Shown: in pieces, positions 1-8,395 of the stretch
Position numbering within the stretch: position 1 is the first letter of the stretch
How the letters are laid out: each line of letters begins with the position of its first letter
Assembly: GCF_040783535.2 (NCBI RefSeq)
Contig: NZ_JBFONW020000005.1
Coordinates: forward strand, 310,001 to 374,000
Reading direction: 5' to 3'
Source of the DNA: Aestuariibius insulae
GTDB taxonomy: Bacteria; Pseudomonadota; Alphaproteobacteria; Rhodobacterales; Rhodobacteraceae
Length of the DNA: 64,000 bases
Notes under the pieces: generated by a model
Seen by the model: only the letters and a program-made list of their open reading frames with translations
The model's database searches: none
Told to the model about the DNA's origin: nothing
Position numbers and translations under genes: made by a program

Positions 1-2
1 AG

Positions 3-296
3 AGCCGCGATTGGATCGCCAATCTCGCCTCCGATCCCGCGACCCGGTCGAACACCTCGGTTTGCCTGAAGTTCACCGATCCAAGGATCGCCGACGGCGC
101 CGCTTTTGCCAAGGCCGTTGCCAAACGGCTCGAGGCCGAAGGCGTGGCATTGGATATCGGCGGATATCGCGATGCTCCTCCGGGTCTCAGGATCTGGTGC
201 GGCGCGACTGTCGAAACCTCAGATATCGAGGCGCTTTTGCCTTGGATCGAATGGGCCTTCGACGCCGAGATCTCAGCGCAAGCCCAAGCCGCCTAA
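3..296 (+). CDS. serC: Phosphoserine aminotransferase, C-terminal end (partial)
   Basis: The window opens inside this gene. The readable frame begins SRDWIANLASDPATRSNTSV and ends WAFDAEISAQAQAA before TAA at 294-296, giving 97 residues. The segment matches the C-terminal small domain of the alphaproteobacterial SerC family: a 'SNTSVCLKF' strand, a 'GGYRDAPPGLRIWCG' stretch and a closing helix 'ALLPWIEWAF'. The enzyme is PLP-dependent and converts 3-phosphohydroxypyruvate plus glutamate to phosphoserine. The PLP lysine lies upstream of the window. The next gene is serA, the preceding pathway step, which strongly supports the call. The identity rests on family memory and context, as no catalytic residue is visible here. 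Confidence 0.85.
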   Translation, partial: SRDWIANLASDPATRSNTSVCLKFTDPRIADGAAFAKAVAKRLEAEGVALDIGGYRDAPPGLRIWCGATVETSDIEALLPWIEWAFDAEISAQAQAA

Positions 297-305
297 CCCT
301 TTTCC

Positions 306-387
306 ACGGTCTCAGCAGGAGGCAAAATCTTCTAGAAGATTTTGTCTTTCAGGATTTTCTAGAAAATCCTGCCTCCTGCGGGACCGT
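306..387. repeat. Composite palindrome (three-way-junction repeat), copy 1
   Basis: Two perfect palindromes sit side by side: 323-344 (core AAAATCTTCTAGAAGATTTT) and 350-371 (core AGGATTTTCTAGAAAATCCT), separated by TCTTT. They are enclosed by complementary arms GCAGGAGG (315-322) and CCTCCTGC (372-379), and beyond a small internal loop by ACGGTC (306-311) and GACCGT (382-387). The whole unit can fold as a closed stem carrying two hairpins. A related copy lies at 25709-25763. It fills the serC-serA gap, so it could be a terminator, an RNA stabiliser, or a REP/MITE-like extragenic repeat. It carries no long T-run. Confidence 0.85.
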
Positions 388-407
388 CTTTCCATGAGGA
401 TGACATC

Positions 408-2003
408 ATGTCCCCCAAAGTACTCGTCTCCGACAAGCTTAGCGAAACCGCCGTCCAAATCTTCCGCGATCGCGGCGTCGACGTGGATTTCATGCCCGAA
501 CTGGGCAAGGACAAGGAGAAACTCGCCGAGATTATCGGCGACTATGACGGCCTCGCCATCCGTTCGGCCACCAAGGCGACCGCGAAGCTGATCGAGAAGG
601 CCAAGAACCTCAAGGTGATCGGACGTGCCGGGATCGGGGTCGACAATGTCGACCGCGAAGCGGCCTCGAAGGCCGGAATCATTGTGATGAATACGCCTTT
701 CGGCAACATGATCACCACGGCTGAACACGCGATCTCGATGATGATGGCCGTGGCCCGGCAGATCCCCGAAGCCAATGCGTCGACCCATGCGGGCAAATGG
801 GAGAAGTCGCGCTTTATGGGCGTGGAGCTGACCGGCAAGACGCTGGGCGTCATAGGTGCAGGCAATATCGGCTCGATTGTCTGCGATCGCGCGAAGGGTC
901 TGAAGATGAAGGTCATCGCCTATGACCCGTTCCTCGGCCAGGAAAAGGCCGATAAGATGGGCGTCGAAAAGGTCGAGCTTGACGAGCTGCTGGGGCGCTC
1001 CGACTTCATCACGCTGCATGTGCCGCTGACCGATCAGACCAGAAACGTCCTGAGCCGCGAGAATATCGCCAAGCTCAAGCCCGGCGTTCGGATCGTGAAC
1101 TGCGCGCGCGGTGGGCTGGTCGATGAGGAGGCGCTAGCCGAAGCGCTCAAATCCGGCCATGTTGCTGGTGCCGCCTTTGATGTCTTCGCTGTCGAGCCGG
1201 CAACCGAGTCACCGCTTTTTAACTTGCCGAATGTCGTCGTCACCCCGCATTTGGGAGCAGCCACCACAGAGGCGCAGGAAAATGTCGCCCTTCAGGTGGC
1301 CGAGCAGATGTCGGATTATCTGCTGACGGGGGCTGTGACCAATGCGCTGAACATGCCGTCCGTGACCGCCGAGGAAGCCAAGATCATGGGGCCGTGGCTG
1401 AAGTTGGCCGAGCATCTGGGCAACTTCACCGGCCAGATGACCGACGAGCCCATAGAGGCGGTGAATATCCTTTATGATGGAGAGGTCTCGGCCATGAACC
1501 TCGAGGCGCTGACCTCGGCTGTTATCGCCGGGATCATGAAGCGGGTGAATCCGGACGTGAACATGGTCTCGGCCCCGGTCATCGCCAAGGAGCGCGGTAT
1601 CGCGATCTCGACCACCACGCAGGATCAGTCCGGTGCTTTCGAGGGCTATATCAAGGTCACGGTCGTCACCGGGCAGCGCGAGCGCAGCGTCGGTGGGACC
1701 GTCTTTTCGGACGGCAAGCCGCGGTTCATCCAGATCAAGGGCATCAATATCGATGCCGAGATCGGGCGGCATATGCTTTATACCACCAACAATGATGAGC
1801 CCGGGATCATCGGCGCTTTGGGTCACACGATGGGCGAGAACGGGGTGAATATCGCGAACTTCACGCTGGGCCGGTCGGATCGGGGCGGCGAGGCGATCGC
1901 GCTTCTTTATGTCGATGATCCGGTGCCCGCCCCCGTCATGGAAAAGCTGGGTGCGACGGAGCTATTCCGGCAGATCAAACCGCTCTCCTTCGACGTCGTC
2001 TGA
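408..2003 (+). CDS. serA: D-3-phosphoglycerate dehydrogenase
   Basis: This 531-residue enzyme oxidises 3-phosphoglycerate to 3-phosphohydroxypyruvate with NAD, the first committed step of serine synthesis in the cytosol. An N-terminal substrate-binding lobe is followed by the Rossmann core with VIGAGNIGSIV at about 148-158. The D-2-hydroxyacid dehydrogenase signatures follow: NCARGGLVDE with the catalytic Arg, VFAVEP with Glu, and TPHLGAAT with His. An intervening allosteric-substrate-binding-type domain leads to a C-terminal ACT domain from about 455 ('DEPGIIGALGHTMGENGVN'). The length fits the long type 1 SerA class. Start ATG 408 is preceded by GAGGATGACATC. It lies directly after serC, with the composite palindrome between them. 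Confidence 0.97.
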   Translation: MSPKVLVSDKLSETAVQIFRDRGVDVDFMPELGKDKEKLAEIIGDYDGLAIRSATKATAKLIEKAKNLKVIGRAGIGVDNVDREAASKAGIIVMNTPFGNMITTAEHAISMMMAVARQIPEANASTHAGKWEKSRFMGVELTGKTLGVIGAGNIGSIVCDRAKGLKMKVIAYDPFLGQEKADKMGVEKVELDELLGRSDFITLHVPLTDQTRNVLSRENIAKLKPGVRIVNCARGGLVDEEALAEALKSGHVAGAAFDVFAVEPATESPLFNLPNVVVTPHLGAATTEAQENVALQVAEQMSDYLLTGAVTNALNMPSVTAEEAKIMGPWLKLAEHLGNFTGQMTDEPIEAVNILYDGEVSAMNLEALTSAVIAGIMKRVNPDVNMVSAPVIAKERGIAISTTTQDQSGAFEGYIKVTVVTGQRERSVGGTVFSDGKPRFIQIKGINIDAEIGRHMLYTTNNDEPGIIGALGHTMGENGVNIANFTLGRSDRGGEAIALLYVDDPVPAPVMEKLGATELFRQIKPLSFDVV

Positions 2004-2025
2004 CGGCGCAACCCAAGAAAACCCT

Positions 2026-2058
2026 CGCCGGTGGCACGCTTCGCGTTAGCTACCGGCG
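2026..2058. terminator. Stem-loop after serA, possible terminator
   Basis: CGCCGGTGGC (2026-2035) pairs with GCTACCGGCG (2049-2058) over ten positions, one a G-T wobble, around a 13-base loop. It sits between the serA stop and the next start codon. There is no T-run on the plus strand, so intrinsic termination is uncertain; it could also be a 3'-end stabiliser. Confidence 0.4.
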
Positions 2059-2082
2059 GGTGCAGGATCGACCGAGGCAGCC

Positions 2083-2883
2083 ATGACCCAACCCATCTAT
2101 GCCATCGGCGATATCCACGGCTTTTCCGAGCAGCTCGACCGTGCGCTGGCGCTGATCGAGGACGATGGGGGACCCGAGGCGGAGGTTGTCTTTCTGGGCG
2201 ACTACACGGATCGGGGGCCGGACAGCAAAGGGGTGCTGGAGCGGTTGATCGCGGGCCAAACCGAGGGGCGGAACTGGCGGTTCGTCATGGGCAATCATGA
2301 CCGGATGTTCCTGCGTTTTGTCACCCAAGGCATTCAGCATGATGACCGTATCAAATCGGGGCTGAGCTGGATGAACCCGAGGCTTGGAGGGACCACCACG
2401 CTGCGCTCTTATGGCGTTGGAGGGCCGGATTTTCCGACCTTTCGGTCACCGCAGGGCAAGGATGTCGAGACGTTCATGTCCTGGTGGACCGATCGGGGCC
2501 AGTTGTCCGATCAGGAGGTGATCCTCGCCGCCCGCGAGGCTGTGCCTGAGGCTCATCTGAATTTTCTCTCTACGCTTCCGCTTTGGCACGAGGCAGGCGA
2601 TCTGCTTTTTGTCCATGCGGGCCTCCGTCCCGGCGTTCCGCTGGACGAGCAGGAGGAAGACGATCTTCTCTGGATCCGCGACGGTTGGCTGGAGGATGAC
2701 CGGGATCACGGCAGGCTTGTCGTTCACGGTCACACGGCGCTGGATGCGCCCGAGCATTACGGCAATCGGGTCAATCTCGATGCCGGGGCGGGCTATGGCA
2801 ATCGGCTCGTCCCGGCCGTGTTCGAGGACGGGTCGGTCTTTACGCTCTGGCCCGATGGACGGCGTTCGTTGGGGCCAGCATAG
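2083..2883 (+). CDS. Serine/threonine-type metallophosphatase (calcineurin-like)
   Basis: This 266-residue cytosolic protein has the PPP-family metal-binding blocks in order: GDIHG at residues 9-13, GDYTDRGPDS at about 44-53, GNHD at about 71-74, and later His motifs 'FVHAGLRPG' and 'VVHGHTALD'. These bind the two-metal centre that hydrolyses phosphate esters. Bacterial relatives include the PrpA/PrpB-type protein phosphatases and symmetrical dinucleoside tetraphosphatases, so the substrate may be a phosphoprotein or Ap4A. It starts at ATG 2083, where the GDIHG block sits at the expected distance. It stands alone between serA and a minus-strand membrane protein gene. Confidence 0.88.
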   Translation: MTQPIYAIGDIHGFSEQLDRALALIEDDGGPEAEVVFLGDYTDRGPDSKGVLERLIAGQTEGRNWRFVMGNHDRMFLRFVTQGIQHDDRIKSGLSWMNPRLGGTTTLRSYGVGGPDFPTFRSPQGKDVETFMSWWTDRGQLSDQEVILAAREAVPEAHLNFLSTLPLWHEAGDLLFVHAGLRPGVPLDEQEEDDLLWIRDGWLEDDRDHGRLVVHGHTALDAPEHYGNRVNLDAGAGYGNRLVPAVFEDGSVFTLWPDGRRSLGPA

Positions 2884-2942
2884 CAGACCTTGATGCCTCG
2901 TAACCGGCGCGGGCTACGCTGCCCTCACCGCCCAGCACAAAC

Positions 2943-4511
2943 CTACTCCCGCCGGATCACTCCGGTTACTGCCGCGGCGGCAAGCGCTGTCACGATCCAG
3001 CCCGCTCCCTTGGCGAACCATCGCAGCCACCAGCCGATCCGGCCCAGAGGCGAGCGAGAGGTGGACGGGGCCCAGGCGTCCTCTTGTCCGAAGGCGACCA
3101 GCGGGATCACCAGATCTGCGGCATAGGCGAAGGCGCTGAAGCTTTCCCAGTCCTGTCCGGCCTCACCGGGTTGCGACCAGACGAGCGCGGGGCCTTCGGG
3201 ATGCGCTTCGGTCGCCTCGATCCAGGCGGCGGAGGTCAGGATCGGGGCCGAATTGGGCGTCATGTCGCCCGCTCTCCATGTCGCGTCGAAAAAGAGGCCG
3301 AGGGCAAGGATCAGCAGCACGGCGAAGAGCACCGAACGGCTGGGCCGGTATCCGTAGGCGACCGTCAGATCGAGCGCTGCGTCCGAGATTACGGAAGCGA
3401 GGTAACGCGGCGTGATCCCTTTCTCGCGGCGCAGTTGCTGGCGGTCTTCGGCACGCAGGAGACGCTCCTTGCGCAGCAGGACGGTTCTCGCATCGTCGCG
3501 GTGACCTAGGGAAGTGAGGACTTGAGCCAACTGCTCGTAGGGTTGGGCGACGAAGGGCAGATCGTCGGGGCGACGTTCGAGCCAGTCGAGACGCGCTTTC
3601 AGCGACAGGTCGGCCCGGCGGGAGAAGTCGGTATAGCGGAAACCATCAAGGCGGATGGGATAGTTGGCGCCCGGTCCGGTCGGTTCGTCCTTGAGACGGC
3701 GGACGTCGGCCCCGGCCAGATTGACGACGCCGCCGGAGCCGATCTGGTTGTCCTGAAAGTAGAGGATCCCGCCGATCTGGGCGCGCGCGAGGCTGAGCGC
3801 GATGGTGCGGCCATGCTCTTCGGTCGGGGCGAAGACCCCGGTATCGATGACGTTTGGCGATAGAGAGATCGCGGTGTTCGAAACGAAGCAATCATGCTCG
3901 ATCCGGGCGGAGGAGAGGAACAGCGTGCCTTCGGCGGTAAGCGAGGTCAGACCTTCGGAGTAGGGGTAATTGCCCAGAAAGACCGACCCGTCGACGCGCA
4001 GGGAGGGGGCGAAGATGGCATCCTGCTCGCCCGGACGCAGGGTGACGTCGCAACACTGCATGTCACCCGCGATCCGGGCGCCTGCGAGGCTGATCTCTCC
4101 GAAAACCTCGGTGCCCGATCTCAGGTAAAGCGAGCCTGAGAAGTTGGCATTGTCCGCTGCCAGTGCCTTGAGCGAACAGGCGGACAGGTGAAGGCCGCGC
4201 AGGCGCGTGTTGATCAGCGTGATCGCCTCGGTCAGGTGGCAATGGCTGAGCGTCAGATCGCGCGCGATGTCGCATCCTTGCAGATCGAGCGGTCCGGTGA
4301 TCCAGGCGCCGCGCAGACGCAGACCTTTGTCGTGCAGGGCCTCGTCCTCCAGCAGGAGGTAACGGATGAGATCGGCGCGGACGGTGTTTTCAGGCGTTGC
4401 CTCACTGGGGCGATCGCCGCTGCCGACCGTCGCGCGTTCGGGCAGTTCGGCTACCGCGACGAGCCGCTCTTCTGCCGGGCTGAGGGGGTTGAAGTCATTT
4501 AGCGCTACCAT
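2943..4511 (-). CDS. Membrane protein with repetitive N-terminal domain (pentapeptide-like)
   Basis: This is a 522-residue protein of unknown function. Roughly the first 330 residues contain short repeating strands of the kind 'LRLRGAWITGPLDLQGCDIA', 'LYLRSGTEVFGEISLAGARI' and 'LTAEGTLFLSSARI'. That resembles a pentapeptide-like or bactofilin-like beta-solenoid. A helical region with 'WLERRPDDLPFVAQPYEQLAQVL' follows, then probable membrane segments near the C-terminus: 'SVLFAVLLILALGLFF', a weaker one at 'FAYAADLVIPLVAFG', and 'GWIVTALAAAAVTGVI'. Similar proteins are sometimes named 'membrane-associated oxidoreductase', but I see no redox motif to support that. No strong ribosome site precedes ATG 4511, so the start is provisional. 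Confidence 0.75.
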   Translation of the reverse strand: MVALNDFNPLSPAEERLVAVAELPERATVGSGDRPSEATPENTVRADLIRYLLLEDEALHDKGLRLRGAWITGPLDLQGCDIARDLTLSHCHLTEAITLINTRLRGLHLSACSLKALAADNANFSGSLYLRSGTEVFGEISLAGARIAGDMQCCDVTLRPGEQDAIFAPSLRVDGSVFLGNYPYSEGLTSLTAEGTLFLSSARIEHDCFVSNTAISLSPNVIDTGVFAPTEEHGRTIALSLARAQIGGILYFQDNQIGSGGVVNLAGADVRRLKDEPTGPGANYPIRLDGFRYTDFSRRADLSLKARLDWLERRPDDLPFVAQPYEQLAQVLTSLGHRDDARTVLLRKERLLRAEDRQQLRREKGITPRYLASVISDAALDLTVAYGYRPSRSVLFAVLLILALGLFFDATWRAGDMTPNSAPILTSAAWIEATEAHPEGPALVWSQPGEAGQDWESFSAFAYAADLVIPLVAFGQEDAWAPSTSRSPLGRIGWWLRWFAKGAGWIVTALAAAAVTGVIRRE

Positions 4512-4595
4512 GGGTGTGACCGTGGCACGGCTTTTGCGATACGGGCAAGGCGCAAGGGCCGTTTCCCCAGTCAGCGGAACGGGTTAGAGGGAGGG

Positions 4596-5642
4596 ATGGC
4601 ACAGAGTTTCAGCACCCTGGCGGATCTTTACGGGCACGGCTTCGATACGGTGATCGACGTGCGCTCTCCGTCGGAATTTGCGGAGGATCACGTTCCGGGG
4701 GCAATCAGCCTGCCGGTTCTGAGCGATGACGAGCGGGCGCGTGTCGGGACGATCTATGTGCAGGAAAGTGCCTTTCTGGCGCGCAAGATCGGGGCGGCTT
4801 TGGTGGCGCGCAATGCGGCAGCCCATATCGAGACGCGTCTGATGGAGAAGGGCGGCGGGTGGCGGCCCTTGGTCTATTGCTGGCGCGGGGGGCAGAGGTC
4901 GGGGTCCTTCGGCTCGATCTTGGCGCAGATCGGCTGGCGGACCGATACGATTGAAGGCGGGTATCAACGTTACCGGCGGCTGGTGAGCGAACGGCTTTAC
5001 GACAGGCCGCTTGGGCTGCGCGTCGTGCTGCTCGACGGCAATACGGGCACGGCCAAGACGGATCTACTGCAGCGGCTGGGTGCGCGCGGGGTGCAGGTGG
5101 TCGATCTGGAGGGGCTGGCGCATCATCGCGGCTCGCTTTTGGGTGCGATGGCAGGCGGACAGCCCAGCCAGAAGGCGTTCGAGAGCGCCTTGGCACTGGC
5201 CTTGTCAACCGTTTCGTCTGACAGGCCGCTGGTTCTGGAAGCGGAGTCGAGCAAGATCGGGGATCTGATCGTGCCGCCACAGCTTTGGGCGCTGATGAAG
5301 AAGGCGCCCCGGATCACCGTGGAAGCTCCACTGGAGGCGCGGGCGGCCTATCTGACCGAGGCCTATGCCGACATGATCGAGGATCCGGAAGAGCTGAAAG
5401 AGCGAATTTTGCCGCTTCGAACCTATCAGGGCAAAGCGATCGTCAAGCGCTGGATGGGGTGGATCGATGAGGGCGCGTTCCGGAGATTCGCCTCGGAGCT
5501 GATGTATCAGCATTACGATCCGGCTTACGCGAAATCGCGCGCGCAACGGGGCGGGGGATCTTTGGGGGTGGTGACAGCCGCGACGCTCGACATGGCCGGG
5601 CGGGAGGCGGCGGCGGACCAGATCGCCGCCTTGCTGGACTAG
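4596..5642 (+). CDS. selU: tRNA 2-selenouridine synthase
   Basis: This 348-residue enzyme (SelU/MnmH/YbbB family) replaces the sulfur of 2-thiouridine-34 in certain tRNAs with selenium from selenophosphate, through a geranylated intermediate. The N-terminal rhodanese domain starts with 'VIDVRSPSEFAEDHVPGA' and carries the catalytic Cys95 in YCWRGGQRSGS. A P-loop domain follows with Walker A GNTGTAKT at 148-155. The length is close to that of E. coli. ATG 4596 follows a GGGAGGG tract. The gene converges on the selenophosphate synthetase gene, and the two stop codons overlap in the tetranucleotide CTAG. The partner enzyme next door makes the assignment firm. Confidence 0.96.
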   Translation: MAQSFSTLADLYGHGFDTVIDVRSPSEFAEDHVPGAISLPVLSDDERARVGTIYVQESAFLARKIGAALVARNAAAHIETRLMEKGGGWRPLVYCWRGGQRSGSFGSILAQIGWRTDTIEGGYQRYRRLVSERLYDRPLGLRVVLLDGNTGTAKTDLLQRLGARGVQVVDLEGLAHHRGSLLGAMAGGQPSQKAFESALALALSTVSSDRPLVLEAESSKIGDLIVPPQLWALMKKAPRITVEAPLEARAAYLTEAYADMIEDPEELKERILPLRTYQGKAIVKRWMGWIDEGAFRRFASELMYQHYDPAYAKSRAQRGGGSLGVVTAATLDMAGREAAADQIAALLD

Positions 5643-7789
5643 CGGACTGTCAGGTGCGGCGCACCCTCGATGCACTGCCCGACGATCGCGGCATCGAACC
5701 CGGCGGAGTGAAGGTTTGCGAGGGTCTTGTCGGCGGTCTTGGCTGGACAGGCTGCAAGCAGGCCGCCTGCCGTTTGTGGATCGAAGAGAAGCGCGGTTCG
5801 GGGATCGTCCGGGACCGTGATCCGGGAGGCGGCATCGGCACGATTGGTCGGCATGAGCACCGACTGGACGCCTTGACCGGCGAGCGCCTGCGCTCCGTCG
5901 TAGACGGGGATGGCTGCAAGCTCGATTTCGGCGGCTAGCCCGGACGCCTCGCAGATGTTGAGGCAATGACCGGCGAGGCCAAAGCCCGTCACATCGGTCA
6001 TCGCATGAGCCTTTCTTAGGAGCGCTGCGGCCTGCCCTTGTGATTGGGCCATGGCGTCAAGGAGCGCCGCGATATCGGTGCCTTTAGCGGCGAGCTGCAT
6101 TTCGGCGGCCAACAGGACGCCGCTGCCGATGGGCTTGGTCAGAATGAGCGCGTCGCCGGGTTTCGCCCCTGCAAGCGTGATGGGCGGGCCGTCGAGCAGG
6201 CCTGTGATGGTGAAGCCGATGGTCAGCTCGGATCCCAGCGTCGTGTGGCCACCGACGATCTCGGCACCTTCGGCCGCAAAGACCTCTCCGGCGGCCTCCA
6301 TGATTTCGGACAGCCATGCTTTTTGCAGCTTGTCCGTCATGCGCGGCAGGATGAGCGTTGCGAGCGCGGCTTGCGGGGCAGCGCCCATCGCCCAGATATC
6401 GCCGAGCGCGTGAATGGCGGCGATGCGGGCCATCCGGTGCGGGTCCTCTGTGACTGCGCGCAAATGATCGGTCGTGATGACCTGACGCGTCCAGCCCATG
6501 GTCAGAAGCGCCGCGTCGTCGCCGGGGAGCCGCGTGATATCGCTTCGGTCGGGACCGGGTGTGCCTGACAAGGCGGAGGTCAGTGCGCCCTGCCCCACCT
6601 TGGCACCGCAGCCCCCGCAGAGCGGAGCATCCGGAATCGCATCCGTGGCGGCGCGTTTGGGCGGGTCGATGCGCATCGGCTCGAGATCGATGAACTTGGC
6701 CATGAAGTCGCGGTCGATCTTGTCTTTAAGACGCCAGAGCGCTTTGCCGGACGGCGCAAGGCCGGATCGCTCGGCGAGTGCGGATTTCTCGCCGAGGGAG
6801 ATGAGTTTGAGGTAGTCGGATTGTGGCTTGTAGGGCGTGAGGGTGCCTTCGCTGAGGCGGGCGACAAGGTTATCGAAGAGGATGGGCGCTTCGCGGACGG
6901 CGAAGACACCGGCCTTAGGACGCGGGGCGTGGCTGAGATGGGCGCAGTCGCCGACGGCGAAGATGCCGTCATGCGCCGTTTCGAGATACCGGTTCACGGT
7001 GAGATAGCCGTCGGTGAGGTTGAGGCCCGTCTCGGCAAGCCAGCCGTACGGGCGCGCCCCGGCGGCGCCGGTGGTGAAGGTCGAGGGGATCTGCTGACCG
7101 TTTGTCAGCCGGACGGCAGTGTCGGTGATCTCCTCCACCTCCGTGTCTTCGATCAGCGCGATATCGCGGGCCTCCAGGTATGACAGCAGCTTTGACCGCG
7201 CGCGGGAACCGGTTCCGGAAAGCGCTTGGCCTGCATCGATGACCGTCGCCTGCACGTCGCGGCCTCTTTCCCGAAGCGCGTGATGCATGGCCATCGCCAG
7301 CTCCACACCGGCAACGCCGCCGCCGATCACGGCGAAACCGGCCGGGTTGCCGCCGTCGCGATACACCTCCCAGGCAGAGGCGAAGCGTCCCAAAGGCTTG
7401 GCGGGGATACCGTGTTCAGCAAAGCCGGGAAGGTCCGGCATGTCGGAGGTGATGCCGATATCGACGGACAAGACATCGAAGGGCAGCACCCTGTCCTTTA
7501 CCGTGACAGTGCGGGCGTCGGGGTCTATTGCGCTGGCCTTGCCGAGGATCAACCGCGCCCCGGCGAAGCGGGCGAGGCGGACAAGGTCGATATCAAGCTC
7601 GTCGCGGGTGTAATGCCCCGCGACAAAGCCCGGGAGCATGCCGGTATAGGGTGCGGTCGGGCCCGGATTGATGAGCGTGACACGCGCCCCGGGAAGCGGG
7701 TTCATCCCCCATTTGCGCAGCACCAGCGCGTGGGTGTGGCCGCCACCGATTAGGATTAGTTCGCGGGACAGAGGCGTGGTCGCTATCAT
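5639..7789 (-). CDS. selD: NADH dehydrogenase-like / selenide, water dikinase fusion
   Basis: This 716-residue protein joins two enzymes. Residues 1 to about 375 are a type II NADH dehydrogenase-like flavoprotein: FAD-binding 'LILIGGGHTHALVL', the second nucleotide site 'FAVIGGGVAGVEL' at about 152-164, and 'GIFAVGDCAHL'. Residues from about 387 to the end are selenophosphate synthetase, which makes selenophosphate from selenide and ATP. It has the catalytic Cys394 in CGGCGAKVGQG, plus 'PGDDAALL' and 'DVTGFGLAGH'. The catalytic position is ordinary Cys (TGC), not selenocysteine. The flavin domain may deliver reduced selenium, but that is inference. It converges on selU with a CTAG stop overlap. 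The upstream ribosome site is weak. Confidence 0.95.
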   Translation of the reverse strand: MIATTPLSRELILIGGGHTHALVLRKWGMNPLPGARVTLINPGPTAPYTGMLPGFVAGHYTRDELDIDLVRLARFAGARLILGKASAIDPDARTVTVKDRVLPFDVLSVDIGITSDMPDLPGFAEHGIPAKPLGRFASAWEVYRDGGNPAGFAVIGGGVAGVELAMAMHHALRERGRDVQATVIDAGQALSGTGSRARSKLLSYLEARDIALIEDTEVEEITDTAVRLTNGQQIPSTFTTGAAGARPYGWLAETGLNLTDGYLTVNRYLETAHDGIFAVGDCAHLSHAPRPKAGVFAVREAPILFDNLVARLSEGTLTPYKPQSDYLKLISLGEKSALAERSGLAPSGKALWRLKDKIDRDFMAKFIDLEPMRIDPPKRAATDAIPDAPLCGGCGAKVGQGALTSALSGTPGPDRSDITRLPGDDAALLTMGWTRQVITTDHLRAVTEDPHRMARIAAIHALGDIWAMGAAPQAALATLILPRMTDKLQKAWLSEIMEAAGEVFAAEGAEIVGGHTTLGSELTIGFTITGLLDGPPITLAGAKPGDALILTKPIGSGVLLAAEMQLAAKGTDIAALLDAMAQSQGQAAALLRKAHAMTDVTGFGLAGHCLNICEASGLAAEIELAAIPVYDGAQALAGQGVQSVLMPTNRADAASRITVPDDPRTALLFDPQTAGGLLAACPAKTADKTLANLHSAGFDAAIVGQCIEGAPHLTVR

Positions 7790-7837
7790 ATGGCCCGGTC
7801 TAACGGGTTGATCGCCCGGCGGAAACTCACGTTGCGA

Positions 7838-8395
7838 TCAGGGGGCGAGCCATTGACCTGTCCAGTCTTGCTTGCGTGTGAAGGCGGCCCGGCGATGGTC
7901 GTCGCCGAGGTGGACCGCGTCGATGGAGATGAGGCTGCACCGCAGGATCGCGAATTGCGCCGGGTCCGGGTCCTTGACGTAGGCGAGGCTTGTCTCGATC
8001 TGCGTGCCGGGGGACGGGGTGCTGCCGTAGCTGAGGCGGGCCTCGGGAGGCAAGTTCGACCAGATACCGGCTGCCTCTGCGTCCTGAAGGATCGCGACAT
8101 CGGCCTGCAGGCGGATCTGAAGACGAGGCTTCGGCTCCCAGATATGGAGCGCGGCGCGGGGGGTGGCAGTCAGGCTTTTGATCTTGTCCGAGGAAATATC
8201 GGTATAGACGTCCAGCTCTGCCGCCTGACGGTCGGCGCGGCGCAGAACGACAGTGCGCGCCTCGAGCCAGCCGCTGGGAGAGACGGTTGCGAAGGTCGGT
8301 TGGCGCGCTGGAGCGCGGCGGTCGGCGACGCCGCGCGACAGGCGCGACCAGATTTGATCCAGCGTCCCCTCCAGCGTTTCAAACCAGTCACTCAT
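7838..8395 (-). CDS. Pyridoxamine 5'-phosphate oxidase-fold protein
   Basis: This 185-residue protein has the split-barrel FMN-binding look of the PNPOx family. An N-terminal helix 'FETLEGTLDQIWSRLSRG' leads to strands 'ARTVVLRRAD' and 'LDVYTDISSDKIKSL' (Lys in the FMN phosphate region), 'AALHIWEPKPRLQIRLQADV', and a C-terminal 'IDAVHLGDDHRRAAFTR'. It lacks the complete signature of true PdxH, so the substrate is open; a general flavin oxidoreductase or stress-related role is equally possible. Its start overlaps the end of the upstream lipocalin-like gene by 8 bases, making it the last gene of a four-gene minus-strand operon. Confidence 0.85.
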   Translation of the reverse strand: MSDWFETLEGTLDQIWSRLSRGVADRRAPARQPTFATVSPSGWLEARTVVLRRADRQAAELDVYTDISSDKIKSLTATPRAALHIWEPKPRLQIRLQADVAILQDAEAAGIWSNLPPEARLSYGSTPSPGTQIETSLAYVKDPDPAQFAILRCSLISIDAVHLGDDHRRAAFTRKQDWTGQWLAP

